NCBI GenBank assembly: GCA_910587425.1
Contig: CAJUKU010000002.1
Coordinates: forward strand, 124,001-188,000
Reading direction: 5' to 3'
Length of the DNA: 64,000 nt
From: an uncultured Muribaculaceae bacterium
Lineage (GTDB): Bacteria > Bacteroidota > Bacteroidia > Bacteroidales > Muribaculaceae
Below the pieces are notes generated by a model, which saw only the letters and a list, made by a program, of their open reading frames with translations, was not told the origin of the DNA and did no database searches. A program made the position numbers and the translations under genes. Every line of letters begins with the position of its first letter. Positions within the stretch are counted from its first letter, which is position 1. This document shows positions 25,700-34,402 of the stretch, in pieces.

Positions 25700-26695
25700 A
25701 TGAGTTTTCCCGGAACAATAGCCGTCATGGGCGGCGGCAGTTGGGCAACTGCCCTCGCCAAGCTCCTCCTCGACAACTGCGAGTCGATACTGTGGTACAT
25801 GCGCCGCGACGATCGCATCGAGGAGTTCCGTCGCAACCGCCGCAACCCGGCGTATCTCAGCGACGTGGTGTTCGACATCGAGCGCATCGAGTTCTCATCG
25901 GACATCAACGAGGTGTGCCGCCGCGCCGACACGCTGCTACTCGTCATGCCCTCGCCGTACTTCAAGGATCACGTCAACAAGATAACCGTCGACATTTCCG
26001 ACAAATTCGTGGTCTCGGCGGTGAAAGGTATCGTGCCTGACGACAACCTGATCATCTCGACCTACATGCAGAAGCGGTTCGGCATCAAGCCGGAGCGCAC
26101 GCTTGTGGTGAGCGGTCCCTGCCACGCGGAGGAGATAGCGCTCGGCAGACAGAGCTATCTCACCATAGGATGCAACGACATATTCCATGCCGAGCAGTTC
26201 GCGTCGTGCCTTGCAGGAAAAACGCTCAAGACAATCACGTCGAAGGATGTTGACGGCATCGAGTATGCAGCCGTACTCAAGAATGTCTACTCCATCGCCG
26301 CAGGAATAGTCCACGGACTGAAGAACGGCGACAACTTCCTCGCCATGCTCGTCAGCAACGCTATCCGCGAGATGGAGCGGTTTGTCGACACCGTGTGTCC
26401 GCGCCACCGGCAGATATGTGACTCGGTGTATCTCGGCGATCTGCTCGTCACATCTTACTCGCGCTTCTCGCGAAACCATAATTTCGGCTCCATGATCGGC
26501 AAAGGTTACTCAGTCAAGGCTGCGCGCATGGAAATGGAGCAGACAGCCGAGGGATACTACGGCACCAAGTGCATCCACGAGATCAACAGCCGTTACAGCG
26601 TGACGATGCCGATACTCGACGGTGTGTTCGACATACTCTACCGCGGAGCCAACCCCGCCAAGGCTATACGCCGCATGTCGGACACCTTCATCTGA
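25700..26695 (+). CDS. gpsA: NAD(P)-dependent glycerol-3-phosphate dehydrogenase
   Basis: Reduces dihydroxyacetone phosphate to sn-glycerol-3-phosphate for phospholipid synthesis. The 331-residue protein has the Rossmann start IAVMGGGSWATALAKLL, LLLVMPSPYFKDHV, VSAVKGIVPD, VVSGPCHAEEIA and AVLKNVYSIAAGIVHGLKNGDN with the catalytic Lys. Length and motif order are normal. It lies between lysS and pgi on the plus strand. Confidence 0.95.
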   Translation: MSFPGTIAVMGGGSWATALAKLLLDNCESILWYMRRDDRIEEFRRNRRNPAYLSDVVFDIERIEFSSDINEVCRRADTLLLVMPSPYFKDHVNKITVDISDKFVVSAVKGIVPDDNLIISTYMQKRFGIKPERTLVVSGPCHAEEIALGRQSYLTIGCNDIFHAEQFASCLAGKTLKTITSKDVDGIEYAAVLKNVYSIAAGIVHGLKNGDNFLAMLVSNAIREMERFVDTVCPRHRQICDSVYLGDLLVTSYSRFSRNHNFGSMIGKGYSVKAARMEMEQTAEGYYGTKCIHEINSRYSVTMPILDGVFDILYRGANPAKAIRRMSDTFI

Positions 26696-26789
26696 GGTTT
26701 TTCCACAACGACTCATCGGGGTCGTCATTTTCGACATACGGATACAGAAAACCACAAAACAGAATCAAAAAAACAAAGTCCTTAAGATA

Positions 26790-28127
26790 ATGAGCAAAAT
26801 CTCCGTCAACATCAGCCAGGCTGCCGCAGTGGCGCCCGAGGCTACAGTAAAGGCACTTCTTCCGGAAGCCGCCGACGCTCTCGCTAAAGTAATGAACGGC
26901 ACCGGAGCCGGCAACGACTTCCTGGGATGGACCGACCTCCCCACCCGCACTCCTGCGGCAGAACTCGACGACATCATCGCCACCGCCAAGCGTCTGCAGG
27001 CTGACTGCGAGTATGTGGTATGTGTAGGTATCGGCGGCTCCTACCTCGGCGCAAAGGCTGTGATAGAGGCTCTCAGCGACTCTTTCTCGGCTTACCGTGC
27101 CGACCACCGCGGTCCGAAAGTGATCTTTGCCGGTCAGAATATCGGCGAGGACTACCTGTTTGAGCTCCGCAACCTTCTGCAGGGTCACCGCTTTGGCATC
27201 ATCGTGATCTCCAAGAGCGGCACAACGACCGAACCGGCGATAGCTTTCCGCATACTCAAGGAGATACTTGAGCAGCAAGAGGGTAAGCAGCGTGCAGCAG
27301 AACGCATAGTCGCCATCACCGACGCTCACCGCGGCGCACTCCGTCAGCTCGCCACCGAAGAGGGATACAAGACTTTCGTGATCGACGACAATGTGGGCGG
27401 ACGCTTCTCCGTGCTCTCACCCGTAGGACTGCTCCCCATCGCAGTAGCCGGATATGATATCAAGGCTCTCATGCAGGGCGCGGCAGAAATGCAGAAAGCC
27501 ACAGCCGAGCCTACACTCGACAACCCCGCCATACTCTATGCCGCGACCCGCAACGCCCTCTACCGCGCCGGAAAGAAGATAGAGATCCTTGTCAACTACA
27601 ACCCGAAACTCCATTATTTCGGCGAGTGGTGGAAACAGCTCTATGGCGAGAGCGAGGGTAAGGACGGAAAGGGCATTTTCCCTGCTGCCGTTGATTTCTC
27701 CACCGACCTCCACTCCATGGGTCAATGGATCCAGGACGGCGAGCGCACGATTTTCGAGACTGTGCTTTCAGTAGAGGCTCCCGAGCATGAGACCATCGTC
27801 CCCACCGACAACGACAACCTCGACGGACTCAACTACATAGCCGGACGCCGCGTGGATGAAGTGAACAAGATGGCTGAACTCGGCACACGCATAGCACACG
27901 TGGATGGCGGTGTGCCCAACCTCCGCATCACCATCCCCGCTCTGCGCGAGCAGTGGCTCGGTCAGCTCATCTACCTGTTTGAGAAGGCTTGCGGAATAAG
28001 CGGATACATGCTCGGCGTAAATCCGTTTGACCAGCCTGGAGTTGAATCATACAAGCGCAACATGTTCGCGCTCCTCGCCAAACCCGGCTACGAGAAGGAG
28101 ACCGAGGCTATCCGCGCCAGAATCTGA
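26790..28127 (+). CDS. pgi: Glucose-6-phosphate isomerase
   Basis: Interconverts glucose-6-phosphate and fructose-6-phosphate. I place the start at MSKISVNISQAA (26790), giving 445 residues; the frame is open further upstream, but that part overlaps the gpsA end and has no family similarity. The motifs VVCVGIGGSYLGAKAVIEAL, VISKSGTTTEPAIAFR, VGGRFSVLSPVGLLP and VDFSTDLHSMGQ are those of the short bacterial PGI type. Third gene of the lysS unit, with a 94-bp gap after gpsA. Confidence 0.95.
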   Translation: MSKISVNISQAAAVAPEATVKALLPEAADALAKVMNGTGAGNDFLGWTDLPTRTPAAELDDIIATAKRLQADCEYVVCVGIGGSYLGAKAVIEALSDSFSAYRADHRGPKVIFAGQNIGEDYLFELRNLLQGHRFGIIVISKSGTTTEPAIAFRILKEILEQQEGKQRAAERIVAITDAHRGALRQLATEEGYKTFVIDDNVGGRFSVLSPVGLLPIAVAGYDIKALMQGAAEMQKATAEPTLDNPAILYAATRNALYRAGKKIEILVNYNPKLHYFGEWWKQLYGESEGKDGKGIFPAAVDFSTDLHSMGQWIQDGERTIFETVLSVEAPEHETIVPTDNDNLDGLNYIAGRRVDEVNKMAELGTRIAHVDGGVPNLRITIPALREQWLGQLIYLFEKACGISGYMLGVNPFDQPGVESYKRNMFALLAKPGYEKETEAIRARI

Positions 28128-28157
28128 CACCGCACAGACGGTATCGCAATATCATGA

Positions 28158-28191
28158 CAGTGGCTGCACCTGCTTTCAGGCGCAGCCACTG
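28158..28191 (+). terminator. Hairpin after pgi
   Basis: A 10-bp perfect stem (28158-28167 with 28182-28191) continues, after one mismatch, with 4 more pairs around a tetraloop. No U-run follows, so it is either a weak terminator or a 3'-end stabiliser. Confidence 0.6.
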
Positions 28192-28246
28192 CCATAAACA
28201 GACCTTTGAACATCCGCACCGCCCAATTCTACCGTTGCATCTCCTA

Positions 28247-28277
28247 TTTGCATCTCGCGGAAAAATGCCTAAATTTG
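28247..28277 (+). promoter_or_regulatory. recF promoter, start codon immediately downstream
   Basis: TTTG (28247-28250), 19 bp, TAAATTTG (28270-28277): an exact consensus. The recF ATG begins at 28282, five bases past the -7 box. Confidence 0.8.
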
Positions 28278-28281
28278 CACT

Positions 28282-29388
28282 ATGCAATTAGACGCCATCA
28301 CAGTCCATAATTTCAAGAATATCGCACAGGCGACCATGGAGTTCTCCCCGAAGATAAACGGTCTGCTGGGAAATAACGGCATGGGTAAGAGCAATCTTCT
28401 CGATGCCATCCACTTCATGAGCTTCTGCAAGAGCTTCGCCGGGGTCACTGATGCCATGGTGATACGCCAGGGTGAAGACTTCGCGATGGTGCGCGCGCTT
28501 TACACACGCCGCGATGCTCCGGAGGAGCTCACGCTCGGCATGGCTCGCGGACGGCGCAAGAGCCTTAAGCGTGGCGGAAAGGAGTACGGACGGCTCAGCG
28601 AACATATCGGCGCTTTCCCACTCGTCATGGCTGCGCCACAGGACTCCGAGCTCGTGCGCGGTTCGGGCGAAGAGCGCCGCAAATGGATGGACATGGTGAT
28701 CTCACAAGGCTCATCACGCTACCTCGACGCCCTGATCCGCTACAATGCCGCTCTTGAGCAGCGCAACCGTCTGCTGCGTGACGGCGCTACAGACCGTGGG
28801 CTCTACGAGGTGCTGGAGATGCAGATGGATGCCGCTGCATCGCTGATCTCCGGTGAGCGCCGCCAATGGACGGCACGGCTTGCCGAGCTTGCACAGCGAT
28901 TCTACTCTGCGATAGCGGGTGACAGTGCAGAGACCGTGGGACTCGAATATGAGACTCGTCTGACAGAAGGCACGAGCCTGACCGACCTTCTCGCGGAGGC
29001 ACGCATACGCGACACCGCCTTGCGCCACACCAGCGTGGGCACGCACCGCGACGATATCGGCATGACCATAAACGGAATGCCGATGCGGCGCACAGCATCG
29101 CAAGGGCAATGCAAGACATTCACCACTGCACTACGGTTGGCGCAGTACGAATTTCTCCACGAGGCATCGGGGCTGCGCCCGCTGCTGCTGCTCGACGATA
29201 TATTCGATAAACTCGACGCCACACGCGTGGAACGTATCATATCGCTTGTCACCGCCGACAATTTCGGGCAGATATTCATCACCGACACCAACCGCACACA
29301 TCTCGACGAGATCATGCACCGCACCGGCGGCGATTACCGCCTCTGGAGCGTCGCCGACGGAAACTTCACATCTATCATAGGATCATGA
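28282..29388 (+). CDS. recF: DNA replication and repair protein RecF
   Basis: An SMC-like ATPase that loads RecA at single-strand gaps. 368 residues: Walker A GNNGMGKS (30-37), DAIHFMSFCKSF, the signature region TASQGQCKTFTTALRLAQYEFL, Walker B LLLLDDIFDKLD and FITDTNRTHLDEI. The N-terminus MQLDAITVHNFKNIAQATMEFSPKINGL aligns with other Bacteroidales RecF starts, so this ATG is very likely right. It overlaps the DUF721 gene by 4 bp, forming a recF-DUF721-thioesterase unit. Confidence 0.95.
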   Translation: MQLDAITVHNFKNIAQATMEFSPKINGLLGNNGMGKSNLLDAIHFMSFCKSFAGVTDAMVIRQGEDFAMVRALYTRRDAPEELTLGMARGRRKSLKRGGKEYGRLSEHIGAFPLVMAAPQDSELVRGSGEERRKWMDMVISQGSSRYLDALIRYNAALEQRNRLLRDGATDRGLYEVLEMQMDAAASLISGERRQWTARLAELAQRFYSAIAGDSAETVGLEYETRLTEGTSLTDLLAEARIRDTALRHTSVGTHRDDIGMTINGMPMRRTASQGQCKTFTTALRLAQYEFLHEASGLRPLLLLDDIFDKLDATRVERIISLVTADNFGQIFITDTNRTHLDEIMHRTGGDYRLWSVADGNFTSIIGS

Positions 29389-29675
29389 AGCGCAACGAAC
29401 CACGCTCATTCGCCGAGATATTCAACGAAGCTGTCGAGCAGTCAGGACACGCCGACACTTTCGCCGAACAGCAGGCGGCATACCTGTGGAGCGAGATTGT
29501 AGGTCCCGGAGTGAACCGTCTCACGACGCGCCGCATGGTTGTACGTGGTGTGCTGCATGTCACCATCACCTCCGCCGCGCTCAAACATGAGCTGTCATTC
29601 CACCGCACAAGGATAGCCGAGCTGATAAACACACGGCTCGGGAAAAACGTTATAACGTCGATTGAAATACATTGA
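29385..29675 (+). CDS. DUF721 (DciA-like) protein
   Basis: 96 residues with the DUF721 pattern: LWSEIVGPGVNRLTTRRMVVRGVLHVTITSAALKHELSFHRTRIAELINTRLGKNVITSIEI. In many bacteria the DciA members of this family help load the replicative helicase; whether this short Bacteroidetes form does so is not known. ATGA overlap with recF suggests translational coupling and a DNA-replication role. Confidence 0.85.
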   Translation: MKRNEPRSFAEIFNEAVEQSGHADTFAEQQAAYLWSEIVGPGVNRLTTRRMVVRGVLHVTITSAALKHELSFHRTRIAELINTRLGKNVITSIEIH

Positions 29676-29677
29676 AT

Positions 29678-30202
29678 ATGACTGACCAGAACATGACCGA
29701 CCAGGCACCCGCCGACTTCACCACCCCCGATGGCGTGGAATTCACCTACCTCGCCTCCGATAATCCCCGGATTCCCGTTGCGGAACATCCTTTCCGTCAC
29801 CGCCAGCCGGTTCAGATGCGATTTACCGACATCGACATGCTGGGACACCTCAACAACAATGTCTACCTGACATTCATGGATCTCGCCAAGGTGGAGTATT
29901 TCTCACATGCGCTCCCCGACGGTATGGACTGGAGAAGCATAAATGCGGTAGTGGTGCACATCGACGTGGATTTCTTCGCTCCGTCATATTTCAACGAGAC
30001 ACTGGAGGTATGGACGACCATCAGCTCCGTAAGCACCCACAGCTTCACCATGGAGCAGCGCATCATTAACGCATCCACACGCCAGACGAAATGCGTGGGA
30101 CGCACCGTGATGGCGGGTTTCGATCCGAAGACCGCCACCGGACGCGCCATAGACCGCGCATGGGTAGATGAGGTAGCCGCATACGAGCACCGCCACATAT
30201 AA
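29678..30202 (+). CDS. Hotdog-fold acyl-CoA thioesterase
   Basis: 174 residues when started at ATG 29678 (a TTG at 29672 overlapping the previous stop is less likely). A 4HBT domain follows an N-terminal extension of about 45 residues: RFTDIDMLGHLNNNVYLTFMDLAKVEYF, with the catalytic Asp in DMLGHLNN, then VVVHIDVDFFAPSYFNETLEVWTTIS. It probably hydrolyses an acyl-CoA thioester; the substrate is unknown. It is the last gene of the recF unit. Confidence 0.85.
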   Translation: MTDQNMTDQAPADFTTPDGVEFTYLASDNPRIPVAEHPFRHRQPVQMRFTDIDMLGHLNNNVYLTFMDLAKVEYFSHALPDGMDWRSINAVVVHIDVDFFAPSYFNETLEVWTTISSVSTHSFTMEQRIINASTRQTKCVGRTVMAGFDPKTATGRAIDRAWVDEVAAYEHRHI

Positions 30203-30234
30203 GCGCCCCGGCTTACAAAGCAGATAAAACATAA

Positions 30235-30265
30235 CGAGGGGGTGTGTCGGTGACACACCCCCTCG
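30235..30265. terminator. Terminator between convergent thioesterase and tig
   Basis: A perfect 14-bp stem (30235-30248 with 30252-30265; core GGTGTGTC/GACACACC) with a 3-nt loop. The minus-strand side continues with a T-rich tract (TTATGTTTTATC), so it mainly serves tig. Confidence 0.85.
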
Positions 30266-30290
30266 CTGTATCTATCGGTTCCGGGACGGA

Positions 30291-31658
30291 TTACTTGCCC
30301 AGGTCCTCTACTATGGAACGGAACTCGTCGACGCTCACTGTCTTCTGGTCGAGGGTCACAGACTCCTGGATCTTCTTGAAGAGCATGAGCTCGTGGCAAC
30401 GCTCGTAGAGGCTGCGTGAGTTCTTCTTGTCGGCTACGATATTCTCGGCATACTTGGCGATAACATCGTCGGGCATGTTAGCCATGCCCATCTCTGCGAA
30501 TTTGCTGCGGGCATACATCTTTGCCATCTCCAGTACGTCGGCTTCTGTTACGTTTATGCCGGTCTTCTTGGAGAGGCTGCCTTCGATGATCTCCCATTTG
30601 AGCGAGGGGAGCATGTTGGTCCACTCAGCGTCAACCTGCTCGTCGGTCAGCTCCTCGTTCTGGAGCTTGAGCCAACGCTTGAGAGTTGTCTCGGGGAGCT
30701 GCATCTCGCCGTATTTCTTCATGAAATACTCGTGAGCCTCGGCGCGGAAGAGCTGGTCGCTGTTGCCCTGAAGCTCAGCTGCGATCATAGCTTTGACAGC
30801 CTGACGGTACTCCTCGTCGTTGTGAACCTTGTCCTGACCGAACACCATGTCGAAGAACTCCTGGTTCATCTCGGCAGGTGTGATGTTGATGATCTCGGAA
30901 ATAGTGAAGCGGAAATCGGAGTGCATCTCTGCAACTGCGGCACGGTCGGCATTGAGCATCGATGCGAGCTCAACGATGTTGCCACCGCAAGCCTCCCAAG
31001 GATTGAACACTACCTCATCACCGACTTTCTTGTCAGCGAAGAGAGCAGCCTGATCTTTCGAGACGAAATGCTCCGGACCTACGATTCCTGCAGGAACCTC
31101 AATGGCACCGTCGCCCACCTTCACAGTACCGTCAGCGTTCAGCTCGGCAATCGCACCCTTGATGACAGATTCAGGGGTGGTAGCCTCACCGGGACCCTGC
31201 TGACCGTAGCGGCGACGGAGTGCGTTGCTCTGCTCGTCGATCATCTTGTCGGTGACCTCTATCTCGTAGTAGGGAAGAGTCTCGCTCTTGTCGAGCACTA
31301 CATCAATCTCTGGAGTAAGGGCGAGATCATACTCGAAAGTGAAATCCTTCTGAGTCTTGAAATCGAGAGCCTTCACCTCTACAGGCACGGGATATCCGAG
31401 CACCTGAAGGTTGTTCTCCTGGATATACTTCATCACAGCCTCATGCACCTCACGGTTGATGACGTCGCTGGTGATGTCGCGTCCGAAACGGCGGTAAAGC
31501 TCGCCAAGGCTGATGTGCCCCTTGCGGAAACCGGGAATCTGATGAGTGCGTCCGATCTTGCGAAGATCCTGCTCTACTTTCTCTTTGTAGTCGTTCTCTA
31601 CAACCTCGACGGTGAGGCGTGCCTCAACCGCGTTGGTCTTGTTGATAGTTACATTCAT
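30291..31658 (-). CDS. tig: Trigger factor chaperone
   Basis: Ribosome-bound chaperone for nascent chains. 455 residues: an N-terminal domain with the ribosome-binding signature GFRKGHISLGELYRRFG (close to the usual GFRKGK), YEIEVTDKMIDEQSNALRRRYGQ, and a long helical C-terminal cradle. The central FKBP-like domain looks diverged, with no convincing peptidyl-prolyl isomerase active site, as is common in Bacteroidetes. It stands alone with its own promoter and a structured leader. Confidence 0.92.
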   Translation of the reverse strand: MNVTINKTNAVEARLTVEVVENDYKEKVEQDLRKIGRTHQIPGFRKGHISLGELYRRFGRDITSDVINREVHEAVMKYIQENNLQVLGYPVPVEVKALDFKTQKDFTFEYDLALTPEIDVVLDKSETLPYYEIEVTDKMIDEQSNALRRRYGQQGPGEATTPESVIKGAIAELNADGTVKVGDGAIEVPAGIVGPEHFVSKDQAALFADKKVGDEVVFNPWEACGGNIVELASMLNADRAAVAEMHSDFRFTISEIINITPAEMNQEFFDMVFGQDKVHNDEEYRQAVKAMIAAELQGNSDQLFRAEAHEYFMKKYGEMQLPETTLKRWLKLQNEELTDEQVDAEWTNMLPSLKWEIIEGSLSKKTGINVTEADVLEMAKMYARSKFAEMGMANMPDDVIAKYAENIVADKKNSRSLYERCHELMLFKKIQESVTLDQKTVSVDEFRSIVEDLGK

Positions 31659-31689
31659 ATACTTTATGTATCTTACTTGTCATGTTTGC

Positions 31690-31719
31690 GCCGGATCACG
31701 CTCGGGAGCGTCATCCGGC
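31690..31719 (-). promoter_or_regulatory. Strong hairpin in the tig 5' leader
   Basis: GCCGGAT (31690-31696) pairs with ATCCGGC (31713-31719); after a C/C mismatch ACGCT pairs with AGCGT around a CGGG loop. It lies between the tig promoter and start codon and has no U-run, so it looks like a leader structure rather than a terminator. Confidence 0.6.
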
Positions 31720-31759
31720 AGAGTTCACCAAACCCGTCGTGACAGGTTCAATCGAGCTG

Positions 31760-31790
31760 CAAAATTAACCATAATCCACCACATTAACAA
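31760..31790 (-). promoter_or_regulatory. tig promoter
   Basis: Minus strand: TTG (31790-31788), 20 bp, TAATTTTG (31767-31760). Leader about 95 nt. Confidence 0.75.
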
Positions 31791-31815
31791 CCGTCTCTGT
31801 GATTTTTTAATGGAA

Positions 31816-33915
31816 TCATTCGGGCTGTGAGGGCTTCGATGGGGGAAGCCCGTTGAACGGCGGAGGTGTCGAGGGGGTTGAGGGAGCTTCATCAGTTGAG
31901 GGAGCATCCTCAGCAGCAGACGGCACGGAGCCGTCGGACTGATTGTTGTCCGATGACCCTGCGGCATCCTCTACGGAAGGTGCCGGAGCGTGGAGAGCGG
32001 GAGCCGACTCATTGGCTGCGAGAATCTCATCAGTGCGTGATATCCACTGACGCTTTCCGAAAATCTTCTCGACATCATCGGTGAATATAACCTCGCGGGT
32101 GATAAGCGTATTCGCAAGAGTGGCATGTCCTTCCGCATGATCGCGGAGAATCTGCTTGGCGCGCTCATACTGCTCGTTTATAATACGCGACACCTCCTCA
32201 TCGATAAGCTTTGCGCGCTCATCGCTGTACGGCTTCGAGAAGCCGTAGTCCTGACCTGTGGAATCGTAGTAGCAGAGGTTGGGGAGCCGCTCGCTCATAC
32301 CGTAATAGACAACCATGGCATACGCCTGCTTCGTGACGCGCTCCAGGTCGTTGGCTGCACCGGTCGATATGTTGCCTATGAACAGCTCCTCGGCAGCACG
32401 TCCGCCGAGTGTGGCGCACATCTCGTCGAGCAACGCCTGTGTGGGGGTGATCTGACGCTCCTCCGGCAGATACCATGCAGCGCCGAGCGCTTTGCCGCGG
32501 GGCACGATAGTAACCTTTATAAGCGGGTTGGCATAGCGGAGGTGCCACGACACAGTGGCGTGACCAGCCTCATGCACGGCGATCGCATGTTTCTCCTCGT
32601 CGGTGGTTATCTTGGAACGCTTCTCAAGACCTCCGATTATACGGTCGACAGCGTCGATGAAATCCTGACGCGTCACTGCAGGATGATTATGACGCGCCGC
32701 TATGAGAGCCGCCTCATTGCAGACATTGGCTATGTCGGCACCGGAGAATCCGGGCGTCTGGCGTGCGAGCAGATCGACATCCACGGTATCGTCAGTCTTG
32801 ATGTTGCGCAGATGCACATTGAATATAGCCACGCGGTCGGGCAGATCGGGCAGATCGACATAAATCTGACGGTCAAAGCGTCCGGCACGCAGGAGCGCCT
32901 TGTCGAGGATATCGGCGCGGTTGGTCGCAGCGAGTATTATGACACCGGAGTTTGTGCCGAAGCCATCCATCTCAGTGAGCAGCTGGTTAAGGGTATTCTC
33001 ACGCTCGTCATTGGCGCCCATGTTCGGATTGCGTCCGCGGGCACGTCCGACGGCATCGATCTCGTCAATGAACACTATGCAGGGAGCCTTCTCCTTAGCC
33101 TGGCGGAACAGATCGCGCACACGCGACGCACCCACACCGACAAACATCTCCACGAAGTCGGAGCCCGACATGGAGAAGAAAGGAACATTAGCCTCTCCAG
33201 CCACAGCCTTGGCAAGAAGTGTCTTACCGGTTCCGGGAGAGCCTACAAGCAGAGCGCCTTTAGGAATCTTGCCTCCGAGATTGGTGTAGCGCTGCGGATT
33301 CTTGAGGAATTCCACTATCTCCTCGATCTCGGTCTTAGCCTCCGAGAGCCCTGCGACATCCTTGAATGTGACCTGTATCGGTCCATCCTTGTCGAATATC
33401 TTAGCCTTTGATTTTCCTACATTAAAGACACCACCGGCACCGCCATCCTTGCCCGACATCCGGCGCATCATGAAGAACCAGAACGCGATCAGGAGCACAA
33501 ACGGACCGATGGACCAGAGTATGGCGCCGAAATCGGATGCTTTCTCAAACTTCACCTGTCCGGTGAACACACCCTCAGCCTGCCACTGGTCTATCTTGTC
33601 CTGCAGCTTGTCAGCCGACGGTATATCGGTGACAATCTTCGCTGCCACACCCGCGCCGGGCTTGTAAGCGTTGGGAAACACCACGCGTGCCATGGAGTCG
33701 GTGAGGAATGCCTCAGCCTCGTTCTTATTGGAGTAGACGATGATCTTGTCGACACCCCGCTTACCTACATAATTCTCAAATTCGGTATACGCCACCTCCT
33801 TGCTCATGGAGTTATCGTCGAAATAGAGTATTCCTACTAGCATGATTATTATGATGGCGTACATCCAGTACATATTGAAGCGCACTGTGGGCTTCTTCGG
33901 CTTCTGTGGTTGCAT
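31816..33915 (-). CDS. ftsH: ATP-dependent zinc metalloprotease FtsH
   Basis: Membrane-bound AAA+ protease that degrades misfolded membrane proteins and regulators. 699 residues: transmembrane helices at about 15-31 and 131-150 around a periplasmic domain, Walker A GSPGTGKT (225-232), Walker B VFIDEID, the SRH region ending in RAGRFDRQI, and zinc motif HEAGH (448-452). The Pro/Ser/acidic C-terminal tail of about 60 residues is low complexity. It starts 21 bp after rsfS, an arrangement conserved in Bacteroidetes. Confidence 0.97.
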   Translation of the reverse strand: MQPQKPKKPTVRFNMYWMYAIIIIMLVGILYFDDNSMSKEVAYTEFENYVGKRGVDKIIVYSNKNEAEAFLTDSMARVVFPNAYKPGAGVAAKIVTDIPSADKLQDKIDQWQAEGVFTGQVKFEKASDFGAILWSIGPFVLLIAFWFFMMRRMSGKDGGAGGVFNVGKSKAKIFDKDGPIQVTFKDVAGLSEAKTEIEEIVEFLKNPQRYTNLGGKIPKGALLVGSPGTGKTLLAKAVAGEANVPFFSMSGSDFVEMFVGVGASRVRDLFRQAKEKAPCIVFIDEIDAVGRARGRNPNMGANDERENTLNQLLTEMDGFGTNSGVIILAATNRADILDKALLRAGRFDRQIYVDLPDLPDRVAIFNVHLRNIKTDDTVDVDLLARQTPGFSGADIANVCNEAALIAARHNHPAVTRQDFIDAVDRIIGGLEKRSKITTDEEKHAIAVHEAGHATVSWHLRYANPLIKVTIVPRGKALGAAWYLPEERQITPTQALLDEMCATLGGRAAEELFIGNISTGAANDLERVTKQAYAMVVYYGMSERLPNLCYYDSTGQDYGFSKPYSDERAKLIDEEVSRIINEQYERAKQILRDHAEGHATLANTLITREVIFTDDVEKIFGKRQWISRTDEILAANESAPALHAPAPSVEDAAGSSDNNQSDGSVPSAAEDAPSTDEAPSTPSTPPPFNGLPPSKPSQPE

Positions 33916-33936
33916 GTGATGGAGATATGTTGGGGG

Positions 33937-34296
33937 TTAGTCGAGGTCGGGGATTTCAGTCATCGGCGCGTCGCTCCACAGCGTCTCAAGGCTGTATCGC
34001 TCGCGGACGTCAGGGAGGAATACATGGACGAGCGTGTCGCCATAGTCAATGACAATCCACTGCGAGTTGGCATAGCCGTCGTAGTTATACGGCTTTATGC
34101 CTGCGCGCTCCTGAAGCTGCTCGCGCACATTGTCGGCGATAGCAGCCACCTGCATTGTCGATGTTCCCTCGCAGATGATGAATTGTGATGCGGCAGCCGA
34201 TTCTATGTTGGACAGGTCGATCAGTGTGATGTTGTGACCCTTGCGGTCCTGTATGCTTTCGGTGACGAGTGAAGTTATATCAGCTTTATTTGTCAT
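33937..34296 (-). CDS. rsfS: Ribosomal silencing factor RsfS
   Basis: 119 residues of the RsfS/DUF143 family, which binds L14 and blocks subunit joining under starvation: ITSLVTESIQDRKGHNITLIDLSNIESAAASQFIICEGTSTMQVAAIADNVREQL and NSQWIVIDYGDTLVHVFLPDVRERYSLETLW. It precedes ftsH by 21 bp and is probably co-transcribed with it. Confidence 0.93.
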   Translation of the reverse strand: MTNKADITSLVTESIQDRKGHNITLIDLSNIESAAASQFIICEGTSTMQVAAIADNVREQLQERAGIKPYNYDGYANSQWIVIDYGDTLVHVFLPDVRERYSLETLWSDAPMTEIPDLD

Positions 34297-34402
34297 CAGT
34301 TATCTTTATATTATCAAATGATGCCTTGTAATGATGCAATTATTTAAGTCTTTACTGTCATTATAACAAATATCATGCCAAAAAGATGCGTGGCACGCTC
34401 GA

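Noticed and set aside
32125..33411. Open frame of about 430 codons on the plus strand
   Set aside because: It is antisense to the highly conserved AAA and protease domains of ftsH; its translation resembles no protein family.
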